Shown here in pieces: positions 1 to 8,083 of a stretch of 64,000 nt of DNA. A program made the position numbers and the translations under genes. This DNA is from Ulvibacter litoralis. GTDB lineage: Bacteria > Bacteroidota > Bacteroidia > Flavobacteriales > Flavobacteriaceae. The stretch's first letter is position 1, and every line of letters begins with the position of its first letter. A model generated the notes under the pieces. It saw nothing but the letters and a program-made list of their open reading frames with translations. It searched no databases and was not told the origin of the DNA. The DNA is taken from contig NZ_FNBA01000002.1 in NCBI RefSeq assembly GCF_900102055.1, forward strand, positions 682,001-746,000, in the 5' to 3' direction.

Positions 1-1261
1 AAAACACATTTGCTTCTGGGGCAAATATCTTGTGTCTTCCTTGAATCGTATATTCCGATTTTGCGACTAAATTTGAGTTGATAGCGTAGGAAATACTATT
101 GGTAAACCTAGTTGCACTATCACTATATTCTAATCGATTATTTATAATATTATCTTTAACTCTACTAGCACCGTAATTTATTCCTAAAGTAATTGGATTC
201 TTAGGTAATTTGTAAGTGATTTGGCCATAATAACCATCAGATTTAACCGTTTCAACTACTGAATTTACAGTAATTGCAGGACCGAACATGATACCGGCAT
301 CTCCTATACCATCGGCAGTATAATAATATCCAGAAAGCGTTAAACCTCCAAAACCTACTTTTAAAAATGCATCTATACCAAAACCGTTAAGTCCTAAGTC
401 TTGATTATTATCAGATACTTCCTGAGAAATAAATGAACTACTAAAGTATACATTTGATTTCTCATATGTTTTATTAAAAACAAATTTACCTTGATATCCT
501 AAACCATTAGGGTTATCGGTAACACCGAAGGCATCTCCAAAAGCACCATTAAAATCTGAAGTAGCAAAGGGTTCGTACACACCCAAAGTTAAATTAGATG
601 TATTGTTAAAGAAGGAGGGAGTGGTGTAATTAATTTGAGCAATTTTATCAGCAAATATATAGCCGTAGCCAATACCAGCCAACGTTGTGTTTTGCGGATT
701 ATCATACGAATAATTCGCTCCAATACCTAAAATACTTACATCATAGATTAAGGCATCTAAACCAAAACCTCCAAACGTTTTTCCTATTACAAAAGAACCA
801 GACTTGGGTGTTGTTACTTTTATAAAAGCTTGACGAATATCAACGGATGAATACCCAAACCCCGTTACAGCAGGTTCAGATGAATCCACACCATGATTTG
901 TAAGACCAAAAGCTATATCAAAAGTTCCTGAAATAGTACCTCCATTTTTCATAGAGTACACTGGATTAAAAGCTATAGTAGCTTGATTAATTCCATTTTG
1001 TATTGAGTTAAAGTTTTCTTTTTCAATTCCGTTTTCTTCATCTTCCTTCTGGGCAGTATTTACATAATACGCATTAATTTGACCAGAAAATTTAATTTTC
1101 CAACTATCATTAACCTTCAATTGCAATCCTTCATATACAGGTGCAACTTCCTTATTAGTTTCCTGTGCAGGTTCATCTTCCTGACTATAACTATTCCATC
1201 CTATAAAAAAAGAAAAAAACAACATTACACATTTGATAATTCTAAGTAACTTTTTATTCAT
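1..1261 (-). CDS. Outer-membrane porin-like beta-barrel protein, 3' end outside window
   Basis: An open frame with no stop runs from an ATG at 1259-1261 to the left edge, giving about 420 residues of an incomplete protein. The N-terminus (MNKKLLRIIKCVMLFFSFF...NSYSQ) is a signal peptide ending near residue 27. The rest is typical of Gram-negative porins: alternating short hydrophobic and aromatic strands, Gly/Tyr/Phe-rich, with segments such as LTLSGYYYTADGIGDAG and YYGQITYKLPKNPITLGINY. No transmembrane helix follows the signal. It is divergently oriented from the Lrp/AsnC-type regulator at 1605, which may control it. It is probably an outer-membrane channel, but the substrate is unknown. 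I am confident of the gene and the barrel nature, and less confident of the porin subfamily. Confidence 0.8.
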   Translation of the reverse strand, partial: MNKKLLRIIKCVMLFFSFFIGWNSYSQEDEPAQETNKEVAPVYEGLQLKVNDSWKIKFSGQINAYYVNTAQKEDEENGIEKENFNSIQNGINQATIAFNPVYSMKNGGTISGTFDIAFGLTNHGVDSSEPAVTGFGYSSVDIRQAFIKVTTPKSGSFVIGKTFGGFGLDALIYDVSILGIGANYSYDNPQNTTLAGIGYGYIFADKIAQINYTTPSFFNNTSNLTLGVYEPFATSDFNGAFGDAFGVTDNPNGLGYQGKFVFNKTYEKSNVYFSSSFISQEVSDNNQDLGLNGFGIDAFLKVGFGGLTLSGYYYTADGIGDAGIMFGPAITVNSVVETVKSDGYYGQITYKLPKNPITLGINYGASRVKDNIINNRLEYSDSATRFTNSISYAINSNLVAKSEYTIQGRHKIFAPEANVF

Positions 1262-1604
1262 AATTATTAGTTTTAAGGTGGTTTATTTATCAGTAACACA
1301 ACAATGATATGCATTTATTTTCATAATCACATCATATTTCTGCAAAATATTTCAATTTGTAATACTTTTATTGCGATATTTGCCAATGTTGCAGTGAGGC
1401 CTAAATGTTGTCTAAAGCTTAGTAAAACATAGTTTACTCCTTCTATTGATACTCAAATAAGGGCAAGTGATTTTAGTTAATGAATTATGAATAAGTCACT
1501 ATTGGAAATAAAATCAACATGTAAAAAGCTTATTATTGTATTTTAAAAACTAATATTGTAGGTACTAGATCTATGTGATTAATTACAATTAAACGATTAC
1601 AGCT
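1262..1604. other. Divergent intergenic region between porin and Lrp-type regulator
   Basis: This AT-rich stretch of 343 bases separates two divergent starts. No open frame of note was found. I could not find a clean TAnnTTTG -7 element for either gene; the nearest on the plus strand is TAATATTG at 1551-1558, one mismatch and without a well-spaced TTG. An Lrp-type protein would be expected to bind here, but no clear operator was recognised. Confidence 0.4.
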
Positions 1605-2075
1605 ATGGAAAAAACTAAAAAGGAAGACCCACAAATGGAAGTACAGCTTGATGAGTTGGACTATAAAATAATAAAGCACCTTCAACAAGATGGTCGAAAA
1701 TCTTTCACTGAAATTTCTGATGATTTAAATGTAGCTGTCAGCACTATACGAAATAGATACAATCGAATCATTGATGAAAAAATACTCCGAATAATAGGTC
1801 GTGCAGAACCTGAAAAATTAGGACTGAACTCCTATGTTAGAGTTATGTTATCGATAAAACCAGCATCTAAGATGAAAGAAGCCCTAAATCAAATTTCAAA
1901 ATTTTCTGAAGTTAGTTTTTTGGCAATTACCTCAGGTAAATACAACGTTGAGATTAACTTAATGTGTCATAATAATGAGCATCTTCTAAATATTATTGAT
2001 GACATTAATAATATTGACGGGATGGATGAATCACGAATTACAATGTATTTAGATGTTCTAAAATGGGGGCAGTAG
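1605..2075 (+). CDS. Lrp/AsnC family transcriptional regulator
   Basis: A protein of 156 residues, the usual Lrp/AsnC length. An N-terminal helix-turn-helix sits at about residues 16-60: LDELDYKIIKHLQQDGRKSF, then FTEISDDLNVAVSTIRNR. It is followed by a RAM/AsnC ligand-binding domain (about 75-150) containing SYVRVMLSIKP and FLAITSGKYNVEINLMC. Such proteins form dimers to octamers that bind DNA and respond to amino acids or related small molecules. The gene stands alone and divergent from the porin gene, a common arrangement for a local regulator; control of the porin is inference. The start at 1605 leaves a short charged leader before the HTH; an internal ATG (MEVQLDELDY, residue 11) is possible. 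The effector is unknown. Confidence 0.85.
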   Translation: MEKTKKEDPQMEVQLDELDYKIIKHLQQDGRKSFTEISDDLNVAVSTIRNRYNRIIDEKILRIIGRAEPEKLGLNSYVRVMLSIKPASKMKEALNQISKFSEVSFLAITSGKYNVEINLMCHNNEHLLNIIDDINNIDGMDESRITMYLDVLKWGQ

Positions 2076-2477
2076 GGTACTAGTAACTTATAGCATAGTA
2101 CAATAACTCTAAATAATTACTCCCCAGTTTTATTTCTATAGAATTTTGAAAGTATAACAATCTACGAGAATCTCGTAAAAAAAATCGAACTACAAATCCT
2201 CAATTACCAGAATTGTGATAACAATCTAAAAGCAAGCTTTTATTTTGGCTTTGGCCAAGCAATGGATAATTATTCGCCAAATTTCTATTTAAAATTAAGG
2301 AGCTCATGAGTGCTATGCATTTGTGTGTAAAATAAATTGGTAGAGTACTTTGATTTTTTTTAACATTCTTCTTATAAAGTAAATGGAAGAATTATTAACT
2401 ACCCGACGATTTATTTATCCTCTAGAAGCATTATTATTTTTATTTGGTTATAAATTAAAGAAAAGTATTTTTACTTT
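2076..2477. other. Intergenic region with dispersed repeat and small palindrome
   Basis: This gap of 402 bases holds no convincing gene. It has a perfect inverted repeat, ACGAGA-A-TCTCGT, at 2164-2176. It also holds a copy (about 2158-2260) of a repeat found again in the spacer at 16442-16545. The last 100 bases before the Crp/Fnr gene are very AT-rich, with no clear TAnnTTTG element. Confidence 0.5.
2158..2260. repeat. Dispersed repeat, copy 1 (partner at 16442-16545)
   Basis: The two copies share a 19-base identical block (GCAAGCTTTTATTTTGGCT, here 2232-2250). It is preceded 74 bases upstream by a diverged block beginning CAATC and containing GAGAATC. The partner has the same two blocks 76 bases apart. 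Collinear blocks at conserved spacing suggest decayed copies of one element rather than chance. Neither copy has recognisable coding capacity or terminal repeats. Confidence 0.5.
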
Positions 2478-3050
2478 ATGAAAGAAAAACTTCATTTACT
2501 AAGACAACATTTTGAAGAAATCGTTTCTTTAACCGATGATGAGTGGGACTTTATACAATCGCACTTTGAATTTAAAAGTCTTAAAAAACACCAATTCTTA
2601 ATACAAGTTGGGCAACCTGTAGCTTTTGAATATTGGATTATTAAAGGCTTGGTAAAAGCGTATTCCATAGATGAAAAAGGTAAAGAACATATTCTTCAGT
2701 TTGCTATGGAAAACTATTGGGTAAGTGATCACTGTGCTTTTCAGCATCAAGAACCTGGGACTATTTTTGTGGATTGTCTTGAAGATTCCGAGTTTTTCTG
2801 TTTATCCTTAGAGAACAGAGAAAAGATTTGTTTTGAAGTACCTGCTGTTGCCAACTTCTTCAGAATTAAATCTAACAACGGTTATATAAATCTGCAACAA
2901 AGAATCCTTTCATTGCTTACGATGACCGCAGAAAGTAGGTATGAGTACCTATTGAACAAACTTCCAAAATTAATACAACGCGTTCCTAAAAAATTAATCG
3001 CTTCCTATTTAGGCGTATCCAGAGAAACTTTAAGTCGCTTTAACAGCTAA
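2478..3050 (+). CDS. Crp/Fnr family transcriptional regulator
   Basis: A protein of 190 residues. An N-terminal cyclic-nucleotide-binding-like beta-roll (about 20-115) includes KKHQFLIQVGQPVAFEYWII and KGLVKAYSIDEKGKEHI. A long dimerisation helix follows (about 115-145), then a C-terminal winged helix ending in VPKKLIASYLGVSRETLSRF, the recognition helix. There is no cysteine cluster typical of an oxygen-sensing Fnr, so the signal is unknown. It lies immediately upstream of the cupin/royal-jelly/cyclase operon, whose two promoters carry matching inverted repeats of the Crp/Fnr half-site type. It is the obvious candidate regulator of that operon (inference). The stop codon overlaps a perfect palindrome at 3049-3070. 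Confidence 0.88.
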   Translation: MKEKLHLLRQHFEEIVSLTDDEWDFIQSHFEFKSLKKHQFLIQVGQPVAFEYWIIKGLVKAYSIDEKGKEHILQFAMENYWVSDHCAFQHQEPGTIFVDCLEDSEFFCLSLENREKICFEVPAVANFFRIKSNNGYINLQQRILSLLTMTAESRYEYLLNKLPKLIQRVPKKLIASYLGVSRETLSRFNS

Positions 3051-3070
3051 AAGTGACCTAAATCACTTTT
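3049..3070. promoter_or_regulatory. Perfect palindrome of Crp/Fnr-box geometry
   Basis: AAAAGTGA, six bases, TCACTTTT: an exact 8+8 inverted repeat with the N6 spacing of Crp boxes (TGTGA-N6-TCACA). It overlaps the stop codon of the Crp/Fnr gene and lies just upstream of the operator at 3076-3119. It could be an operator or, less likely, a weak terminator stem, since no T-run follows. Confidence 0.5.
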
Positions 3071-3075
3071 CAAGA

Positions 3076-3119
3076 TTGATATACATCACAAAAAATCCGT
3101 GATGTATGTCCTCGCACAC
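3076..3119 (+). promoter_or_regulatory. Operator-promoter module 1, upstream of cupin gene
   Basis: Half-sites GATATACATCAC (3078-3089) and GTGATGTATGTC (3099-3110) form an inverted repeat matching at 11 of 12 positions with a 9-base spacer. The left half also reads as an Fnr-type box, TTGAT-N4-ATCAC (3076-3089). CTCGCACAC follows immediately (3111-3119), then TTG (3123-3125) and TTTGTATC (3139-3146). Module 2 at 4810-4854 has the same parts at the same distances. There is no full TAnnTTTG with a well-spaced -33, which would fit an activator-dependent promoter. Confidence 0.7.
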
Positions 3120-3168
3120 ATCTTGGTTTTCATAGAATTTTGTATCGAACAATTAAATACAATGTACT

Positions 3169-3651
3169 ATGAAAACTACAAGAACACTTTTTCTATTATT
3201 TACAATTATTGCCATAGGTTTTAGTTCCTATGCGCAAGAAGGCAAAAGACCTTCAATGGGTAACTCTTACGGTATTATCAACATTGATGAATACGTAACG
3301 CTACTCCCAAAAAATCATAACGGAATCATTAAAGATATCAAATTAATAGACCGCGAACACGCAGGTGTAAGAATCTTTAGGTTGTATGACGAAGTACCTA
3401 TGCACTACCACGCAAAATCTGATGCCTACCTCTACATTTTAAATGGCAAAGCAGAATTTTACGTAGCCGATAAAGGTCCTGTTGTTGCAGGAAAAGGCGA
3501 CTTATTGTTTTGGGGCAAAGGTACAGCACACGGTAACGGAAAAATTATAGAAGGTCCGTTAGACGTGCTCGTTTTTGATGCCATTGCCAGAGACCCAAGC
3601 GATGTTATCTGGGTAGACCCATCAACTCAAAAGAAATTTTTAGAGAACTAA
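3169..3651 (+). CDS. Secreted cupin-domain protein
   Basis: A protein of 160 residues with a clear signal peptide (MKTTRTLFLLFTIIAIGFSSYAQ, cleaved after about residue 23), so it acts in the periplasm or beyond. One small cupin fold spans about 55-145. Motif 1 carries the metal-ligand pair in VPMHYHAKSDAYLYILNGKA and motif 2 contains GKGDLLFWGKGTAHG with the later His. Cupins of this size bind a divalent metal and may be isomerases, dioxygenases or sugar/aromatic-binding proteins; the sequence does not decide. It is the first gene after operator module 1 and sits 31 bases before the royal-jelly-type gene. Export of this protein and the next two suggests the substrate is first handled outside the cytoplasm. 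Confidence 0.8.
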   Translation: MKTTRTLFLLFTIIAIGFSSYAQEGKRPSMGNSYGIINIDEYVTLLPKNHNGIIKDIKLIDREHAGVRIFRLYDEVPMHYHAKSDAYLYILNGKAEFYVADKGPVVAGKGDLLFWGKGTAHGNGKIIEGPLDVLVFDAIARDPSDVIWVDPSTQKKFLEN

Positions 3652-3682
3652 TTAAATCAATTCAATTTTAAAAACAATAACG

Positions 3683-4780
3683 ATGAAAACAGCAACAATT
3701 ATAAAAACAGTCTTGTTCGCATTTGTAATGAATTTTACACTATTAGCACAAGCACAATTAGAAACCATAGCAACATTTCCAGAATCTAGACCAGGAAACA
3801 TAACGGTGTCTAATGACGGAAGAATATTTGTAACAATGAGCGCCTTAAGCGCTTCAAAATATATGGTGAAAGAAATTTTGCCTAATGGAGAAGCCATTCC
3901 GTTTGGTGATAAAGAATGGATTGTAAAACCAGAAAACGGAAGCATAAAAGGTATCAATTCAACTATCGGAATTCAAGCCGATGCTAACGGAATCCTTTGG
4001 GTGTTGGATATGGGTAACGTAAAACAAAATCAGGTTCCAAAATTGGTGGGTTTTGATTTGGTAACCGGTAATGTAACGAAGGTTTTTCCTATTCCAAATA
4101 CGGTATTATCAACAAAACCTTTTTTACAGGATTTTGTGATTGATGTGAAAAACAACACTGCTGTAATTGCAGATATGACAGATGCTTTAAATCCGCCAAT
4201 TGCACCAGCTTTTGTCGTGATAAACTTAGAAACAGGTTATATAAGACGTGTTTTGGAAGGGAATACTTCATTTTTACCTGCTGATGAACCAGTGAAAATT
4301 CACGGTAGATTGGTCTCTCACCAAAGAAAAGACGGCACTACTATTCAACCAAGATATCCTTTAAACCCAATTTCTATAGATGACAAAAACAATTACATCT
4401 ACTATGGTGCAATGGGAAACACCAAGATTTACCGCATACCTTCTGCTGTATTAGCGGATGAAAGTAAGCAAGATAGCGAACTGAATAAATACATTGAGTT
4501 CTATGCCAACAAACCAAAATCTGACGGATTTAAAGTAGGTGCAAACGGAAAAGTATATGTAACCGATGTTGAAAATTCAGCCATTGTAGAAAGTACGACT
4601 GCTGGAATGAAAACCATTGCGCAATCCAAAAAAGATCTGTCTTGGCCCGATGGTGTTGCGATACACGGAAACTACTTGTATATCGTAGCTAATCAGCTTC
4701 ACAATTTGCCTTTGTTAAATGAAGGGAAAGATGCTAGTAAACCGCCTTATTTGGTATTAAAAATGAAGCTTCAAGATTAA
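3683..4780 (+). CDS. Secreted major royal jelly/yellow-family beta-propeller protein
   Basis: A protein of 365 residues with a signal peptide ending near residue 24 (LLAQAQ). The remainder has the repeated four-stranded blade pattern of a six-bladed propeller and motifs typical of bacterial members of the insect yellow/royal jelly family: SRPGNITVSNDGRIFVT, GILWVLDMGN, LSWPDGVAIHGNYLYIVANQL. Bacterial members are often named L-dopachrome tautomerase-related protein, but that activity is shown only for some insect relatives, so I do not assign it. Lactonase/SMP-30-like chemistry is an alternative. It lies in the operator-controlled operon between the cupin and the cyclase. The full length matches the family. 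Confidence 0.8.
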   Translation: MKTATIIKTVLFAFVMNFTLLAQAQLETIATFPESRPGNITVSNDGRIFVTMSALSASKYMVKEILPNGEAIPFGDKEWIVKPENGSIKGINSTIGIQADANGILWVLDMGNVKQNQVPKLVGFDLVTGNVTKVFPIPNTVLSTKPFLQDFVIDVKNNTAVIADMTDALNPPIAPAFVVINLETGYIRRVLEGNTSFLPADEPVKIHGRLVSHQRKDGTTIQPRYPLNPISIDDKNNYIYYGAMGNTKIYRIPSAVLADESKQDSELNKYIEFYANKPKSDGFKVGANGKVYVTDVENSAIVESTTAGMKTIAQSKKDLSWPDGVAIHGNYLYIVANQLHNLPLLNEGKDASKPPYLVLKMKLQD

Positions 4781-4809
4781 AAATAAGGTGATGTATGAGC
4801 AGTATTAAG

Positions 4810-4854
4810 TGTGACATACATCACTTTAAAATGGTGATGTACATCCTCGCACAC
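4810..4854 (+). promoter_or_regulatory. Operator-promoter module 2, upstream of cyclase gene
   Basis: Half-sites GACATACATCAC (4813-4824) and GTGATGTACATC (4834-4845) match at 10 of 12 positions with a 9-base spacer. The left part also contains a Crp-type box TGTGA-N6-TCACT (4810-4825). CTCGCACAC follows at 4846-4854, TTG at 4858-4860 and TTTGTATC at 4874-4881, the same order and spacing as module 1. It lies between the propeller gene and the cyclase gene, making a second, coregulated start within the gene run. Confidence 0.7.
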
Positions 4855-4903
4855 CCCTTGCATTAATCGGAAATTTGTATCAGAAATTAAAAAACATATT
4901 AAA

Positions 4904-5842
4904 ATGAAAACAATAGTAAATACTTTAAAAAAAATTGCATTAGCAGCTACATTTATTACTGCTTTAAGTACAAACGCACAACAAGTACCAACGTCACCTT
5001 ATGGTGCAGACGATGAAATTGGTGCACTTAACCTTTTAAATGAAGAAACGGTTTTAGATGCCGTAAAATTGGTTAAAAAAGGGAAAGTATATCGCCTAGG
5101 AATGGTGGTAAATGCACAAACCGCAGCTTTCCGTCACAGATACTTTCATATTGAAACGTTACAACCAGAAACTGCTGCTGCAGGTTCTAACAAATTTACT
5201 TACGTAGATGACCAATTAATTGGTTGGACAGGTGTTGGGTCTCAAATTAACGGATTGGCACATTACGGTAGAGACAATGTGCACTACAACGGACATAAAG
5301 TTGAAGATTTTTTAACCGTTTCTGGTGTAAAAAAATTAGGGCTAGAAAAATTACCTCCAATTGTAACTAGAGGTATTGTATTGGATATGCGCTCTTACTA
5401 CAATCAAGATATTGTAAAAGAAGGCACTGTTTTTACAGTAGAAGACATTGAAAAAGTAGCCAAAAAACAAGGTGTTGAAATTCGTAAAGGAGATGTAGTG
5501 CTGTTTTACACAGGATGGACAAAATTAATGGGTAAAGATGACAAACGTTACCTAGCTGGCGGACCTGGAATTGGTACTGAAGCTGCACATTACTTAGGTA
5601 AAAAAGGAATTGTAGCAGCAGGTGCAGATAACTGGTCTTTTGAGGCTGTACCACACGAAAACAGCGCACTTTCTTTCCCTGTAAATCAAATGATGGCAAC
5701 AGAATACGGTGTACAAGTATTGGAAAACATTCTTGTAGATGAGTTGGTTGAGGATAAAGCTTGGGAATTTCTTTTTGTATTAGGTCACCCTTTATATGAA
5801 GGTTCTACGCAAGTACAAATAAATCCTGTTGCCATTAAATAA
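4904..5842 (+). CDS. Secreted cyclase-family protein (kynurenine formamidase-like fold)
   Basis: A protein of 312 residues with an N-terminal signal peptide (about 1-25, ending STNAQ). It belongs to the putative cyclase/metal-dependent hydrolase family, whose members include kynurenine formamidase and isatin hydrolase. Visible landmarks are DDEIGALNLLNEETVLDAVK, the metal-site region SQINGLAHYGRDN, KGDVVLFYTGWTK and PHENSALSFPVNQMMATEYG. In many family members the metal-site segment has an Asp where this one has Asn (QINGLAH), an oddity worth checking against close homologues. It is expressed from operator module 2 and followed 26 bases later by the MFS gene. The substrate is probably an amide or aromatic lactam/lactone (inference from the family). 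Confidence 0.82.
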   Translation: MKTIVNTLKKIALAATFITALSTNAQQVPTSPYGADDEIGALNLLNEETVLDAVKLVKKGKVYRLGMVVNAQTAAFRHRYFHIETLQPETAAAGSNKFTYVDDQLIGWTGVGSQINGLAHYGRDNVHYNGHKVEDFLTVSGVKKLGLEKLPPIVTRGIVLDMRSYYNQDIVKEGTVFTVEDIEKVAKKQGVEIRKGDVVLFYTGWTKLMGKDDKRYLAGGPGIGTEAAHYLGKKGIVAAGADNWSFEAVPHENSALSFPVNQMMATEYGVQVLENILVDELVEDKAWEFLFVLGHPLYEGSTQVQINPVAIK

Positions 5843-5868
5843 CAATTACAAAAAATAATTAAAAAATT

Positions 5869-7077
5869 ATGGAAACATCAACAATACATAGAGATACAAC
5901 GGTAGCCAAAAAGAAAAGTCTACCAGCCGCATTATGGGCATTGACCATAAGTGCATTTGCCATAGGAACAACGGAATTTGTAATTGTAGGTTTATTATCT
6001 ACCGTTGCAAGTGACTTAGGCACCTCATTAACCTCAGCAGGATTATTAGTTAGTCTGTACGCTATTGGTGTTGCCATTGGTGCACCCATTTTAACTGCCT
6101 TAACAGGTAAAATTCCTAGAAAACAATTATTAATGGGTATTATGTTGCTTTTCATCATTGGTAACGGTTTAGCGGCTATCTCACCAAGTTTTGAGTTGTT
6201 GCTATTATCAAGAGTCGTAACAGGATTTGCTCACGGTGTATTTTTCTCTATCGGTTCAACCATTGCAGCTAGTTTGGTGCCAAAAGATAAAAGAGCAACT
6301 GCAATTTCTATAATGTTTGCAGGTCTTACCGTGGCTATTGTAACCGGTGTGCCTTTAGGAACATACATCGGTCAGAATTTTGGATGGAGAGCTACTTTTA
6401 TAGGTGTTGCCCTTTTAGGATTAGTAGGAGCAATAGCTAGTTTAGCTTTGGTGCCTAAAAACATAAAACAATCGGCTCCATTACGACTTATAGACCAATT
6501 AAAGGTGATTAAAAATCCTTCTATTTTATTGGTGTTAGCCATTACCGCATTTGGTTATGGTGGTACGTTTGTCACCTTTACCTATTTGACGCCATTATTG
6601 GAAGAAGTAACCGGTTTCTCTTCAAATATGACCAGTATATTCCTTTTAATTTATGGTATTGCCATCGCGATTGGGAATATCATAGGTGGTAAAGTCTCTA
6701 ATAATAAACCTGGTAAAGCATTATTGGTCATGTTTGCGTTACAAGCCATAGTGTTGTTTGTTTTATACTTTACCGCTTCTAGTCAGATTTTTGCCATCGT
6801 AACCTTATTTTTTATGGGAATACTTGCTTTTTCAAACGTGCCAGCATTACAACTATATGTAGTGAAAATGGCGGAAAAGTACTTGCCAGGAACCGAAGAC
6901 GTAGCATCTGCCTTAAACATTGCCGCATTTAACGTCGGTATCGCTATTGGTGCTTATGTAGGCGGAATGGTCGTGGAATCGAGCTTAGGTATTGAAGCGA
7001 CACCCTGGGTAGGAGGTTTGTTAGTCATCGTAGGATTCTTGTTGACCCTAGTTTTATTCAAAAAAGAAAAAATATAA
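5869..7077 (+). CDS. MFS transporter, DHA1 family (AraJ/PbuE-like)
   Basis: A protein of 402 residues with twelve predicted membrane helices starting at about residue 20 (ALWALTISAFAIGTTEFVIV). The TTEFV motif in helix 1 and the loop GAPILTALTGKIPRKQLL are typical of the 12-helix drug/sugar proton antiporters of the DHA1 group (AraJ, YdhP, PbuE). These usually export small molecules such as drugs, arabinose or purines using the proton gradient. It follows the cyclase by 26 bases and precedes the aldo/keto reductase by 8, so it is within the operon. It probably exports the operon's substrate or product. Transport direction and substrate are inference. Confidence 0.88.
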   Translation: METSTIHRDTTVAKKKSLPAALWALTISAFAIGTTEFVIVGLLSTVASDLGTSLTSAGLLVSLYAIGVAIGAPILTALTGKIPRKQLLMGIMLLFIIGNGLAAISPSFELLLLSRVVTGFAHGVFFSIGSTIAASLVPKDKRATAISIMFAGLTVAIVTGVPLGTYIGQNFGWRATFIGVALLGLVGAIASLALVPKNIKQSAPLRLIDQLKVIKNPSILLVLAITAFGYGGTFVTFTYLTPLLEEVTGFSSNMTSIFLLIYGIAIAIGNIIGGKVSNNKPGKALLVMFALQAIVLFVLYFTASSQIFAIVTLFFMGILAFSNVPALQLYVVKMAEKYLPGTEDVASALNIAAFNVGIAIGAYVGGMVVESSLGIEATPWVGGLLVIVGFLLTLVLFKKEKI

Positions 7078-7085
7078 ATAATATA

Positions 7086-8027
7086 ATGATGACTACATTA
7101 AAATTTAGAAATAACGACGAAATGCCAATTTTAGGCTTAGGGACGTTCCGTTCTGAACCTAATGAAGTGTACAATGCTGTACTTTCCGCAATTAAAATGG
7201 GATACAGACATATCGATTGTGCTGCGGCTTACGGAAACGAAAAAGAAGTGGGTAAGGCCATTGCTGAAGCCATAAAACAAGGTTTGGTTACAAGAGAAGA
7301 TTTATGGGTGACTTCCAAATTATGGAATGCTTCCCACGGTGAAGAGAATGTGATTCCCGCGTTGAATCAAACTTTAAAAGATTTACAACTAGATTATCTA
7401 GACCTGTATCTTATTCATTGGCCAGTAGCTCTTAAAAAAGGAACCGAAATGCCAGAAAAAGCATCTGATTTTATTCCACTTTCAGAAGTACCATTAACCA
7501 ATACTTGGAAAGGGATGGAAGCTGCTTTAGAGCAAGGACTTACAAAGCATATTGGCGTGAGTAATTTCAATGAAAATCATCTTAAAGTAATAATGGCGAC
7601 TGCAGTACATCAACCAGAGATGAATCAGGTTGAAATACATCCGTTTTTACAGCAGGAAACATTACAATCATTCTGCGTACAAAACGATATTCTGCTCACC
7701 GCGTACGCACCTTTAGGTTCGCTTGTAGATGAAAATTCCACACTACGTTTGTTGGAAAATGACACCCTAAAAACCATTGCCGAAGCAAGACATATGTCGC
7801 CTGCACAAGTAGCATTGGCATATACAATGCAACGAGGCATTGCGGTAATTCCTAAATCTATTAATGAAGCACGATTACTTCAGAACCTAGAGACGTTAAA
7901 CCATACGCTTACAGTAGAAGATATGGCGTTGTTGAAGGATTTGGATAAAGGGCACCGCTTTATTGACGGTAAATTTTGGGAAGTTGAAAACGGACCCTAC
8001 ACTGCAGATCGTATCTGGAATGCTTAA
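7086..8027 (+). CDS. Aldo/keto reductase
   Basis: A protein of 313 residues, full length for the AKR superfamily. The catalytic tetrad is visible: Asp44 and Tyr49 in YRHIDCAAAYGNE, Lys78 in WVTSKLW and His111 in YLIHWP. The NADPH-binding end includes AVIPKSINEARLLQNLETLN. It reduces aldehydes or ketones with NADPH in the cytoplasm; the substrate is not deducible. No signal peptide is present, unlike the first three operon products. It starts 8 bases after the MFS stop. With the downstream flavin oxidoreductase it forms the cytoplasmic redox part of the operon, consistent with detoxification of a reactive carbonyl or aromatic compound. Confidence 0.92.
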   Translation: MMTTLKFRNNDEMPILGLGTFRSEPNEVYNAVLSAIKMGYRHIDCAAAYGNEKEVGKAIAEAIKQGLVTREDLWVTSKLWNASHGEENVIPALNQTLKDLQLDYLDLYLIHWPVALKKGTEMPEKASDFIPLSEVPLTNTWKGMEAALEQGLTKHIGVSNFNENHLKVIMATAVHQPEMNQVEIHPFLQQETLQSFCVQNDILLTAYAPLGSLVDENSTLRLLENDTLKTIAEARHMSPAQVALAYTMQRGIAVIPKSINEARLLQNLETLNHTLTVEDMALLKDLDKGHRFIDGKFWEVENGPYTADRIWNA

Positions 8028-8037
8028 TCACATTATT

Positions 8038-8065
8038 CATCAGGTGTCCCGACAGATACCTGATG
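8038..8065 (+). terminator. Hairpin between aldo/keto reductase and flavin oxidoreductase genes
   Basis: CATCAGGT (8038-8045) pairs perfectly with ACCTGATG (8058-8065) around a 12-base loop. No T-run follows, so it may attenuate transcription or protect the mRNA rather than terminate. The in-frame ATG at 8063 lies inside the right arm, which argues for the downstream ATG at 8084 as the real start. Confidence 0.45.
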
Positions 8066-8083
8066 AATTTAAAAACACACACT

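Noticed and set aside
8063-8083. Upstream ATG for the flavin oxidoreductase
   Set aside because: It lies inside the arm of a perfect hairpin and adds residues not expected in the family; the ATG at 8084 is preferred.
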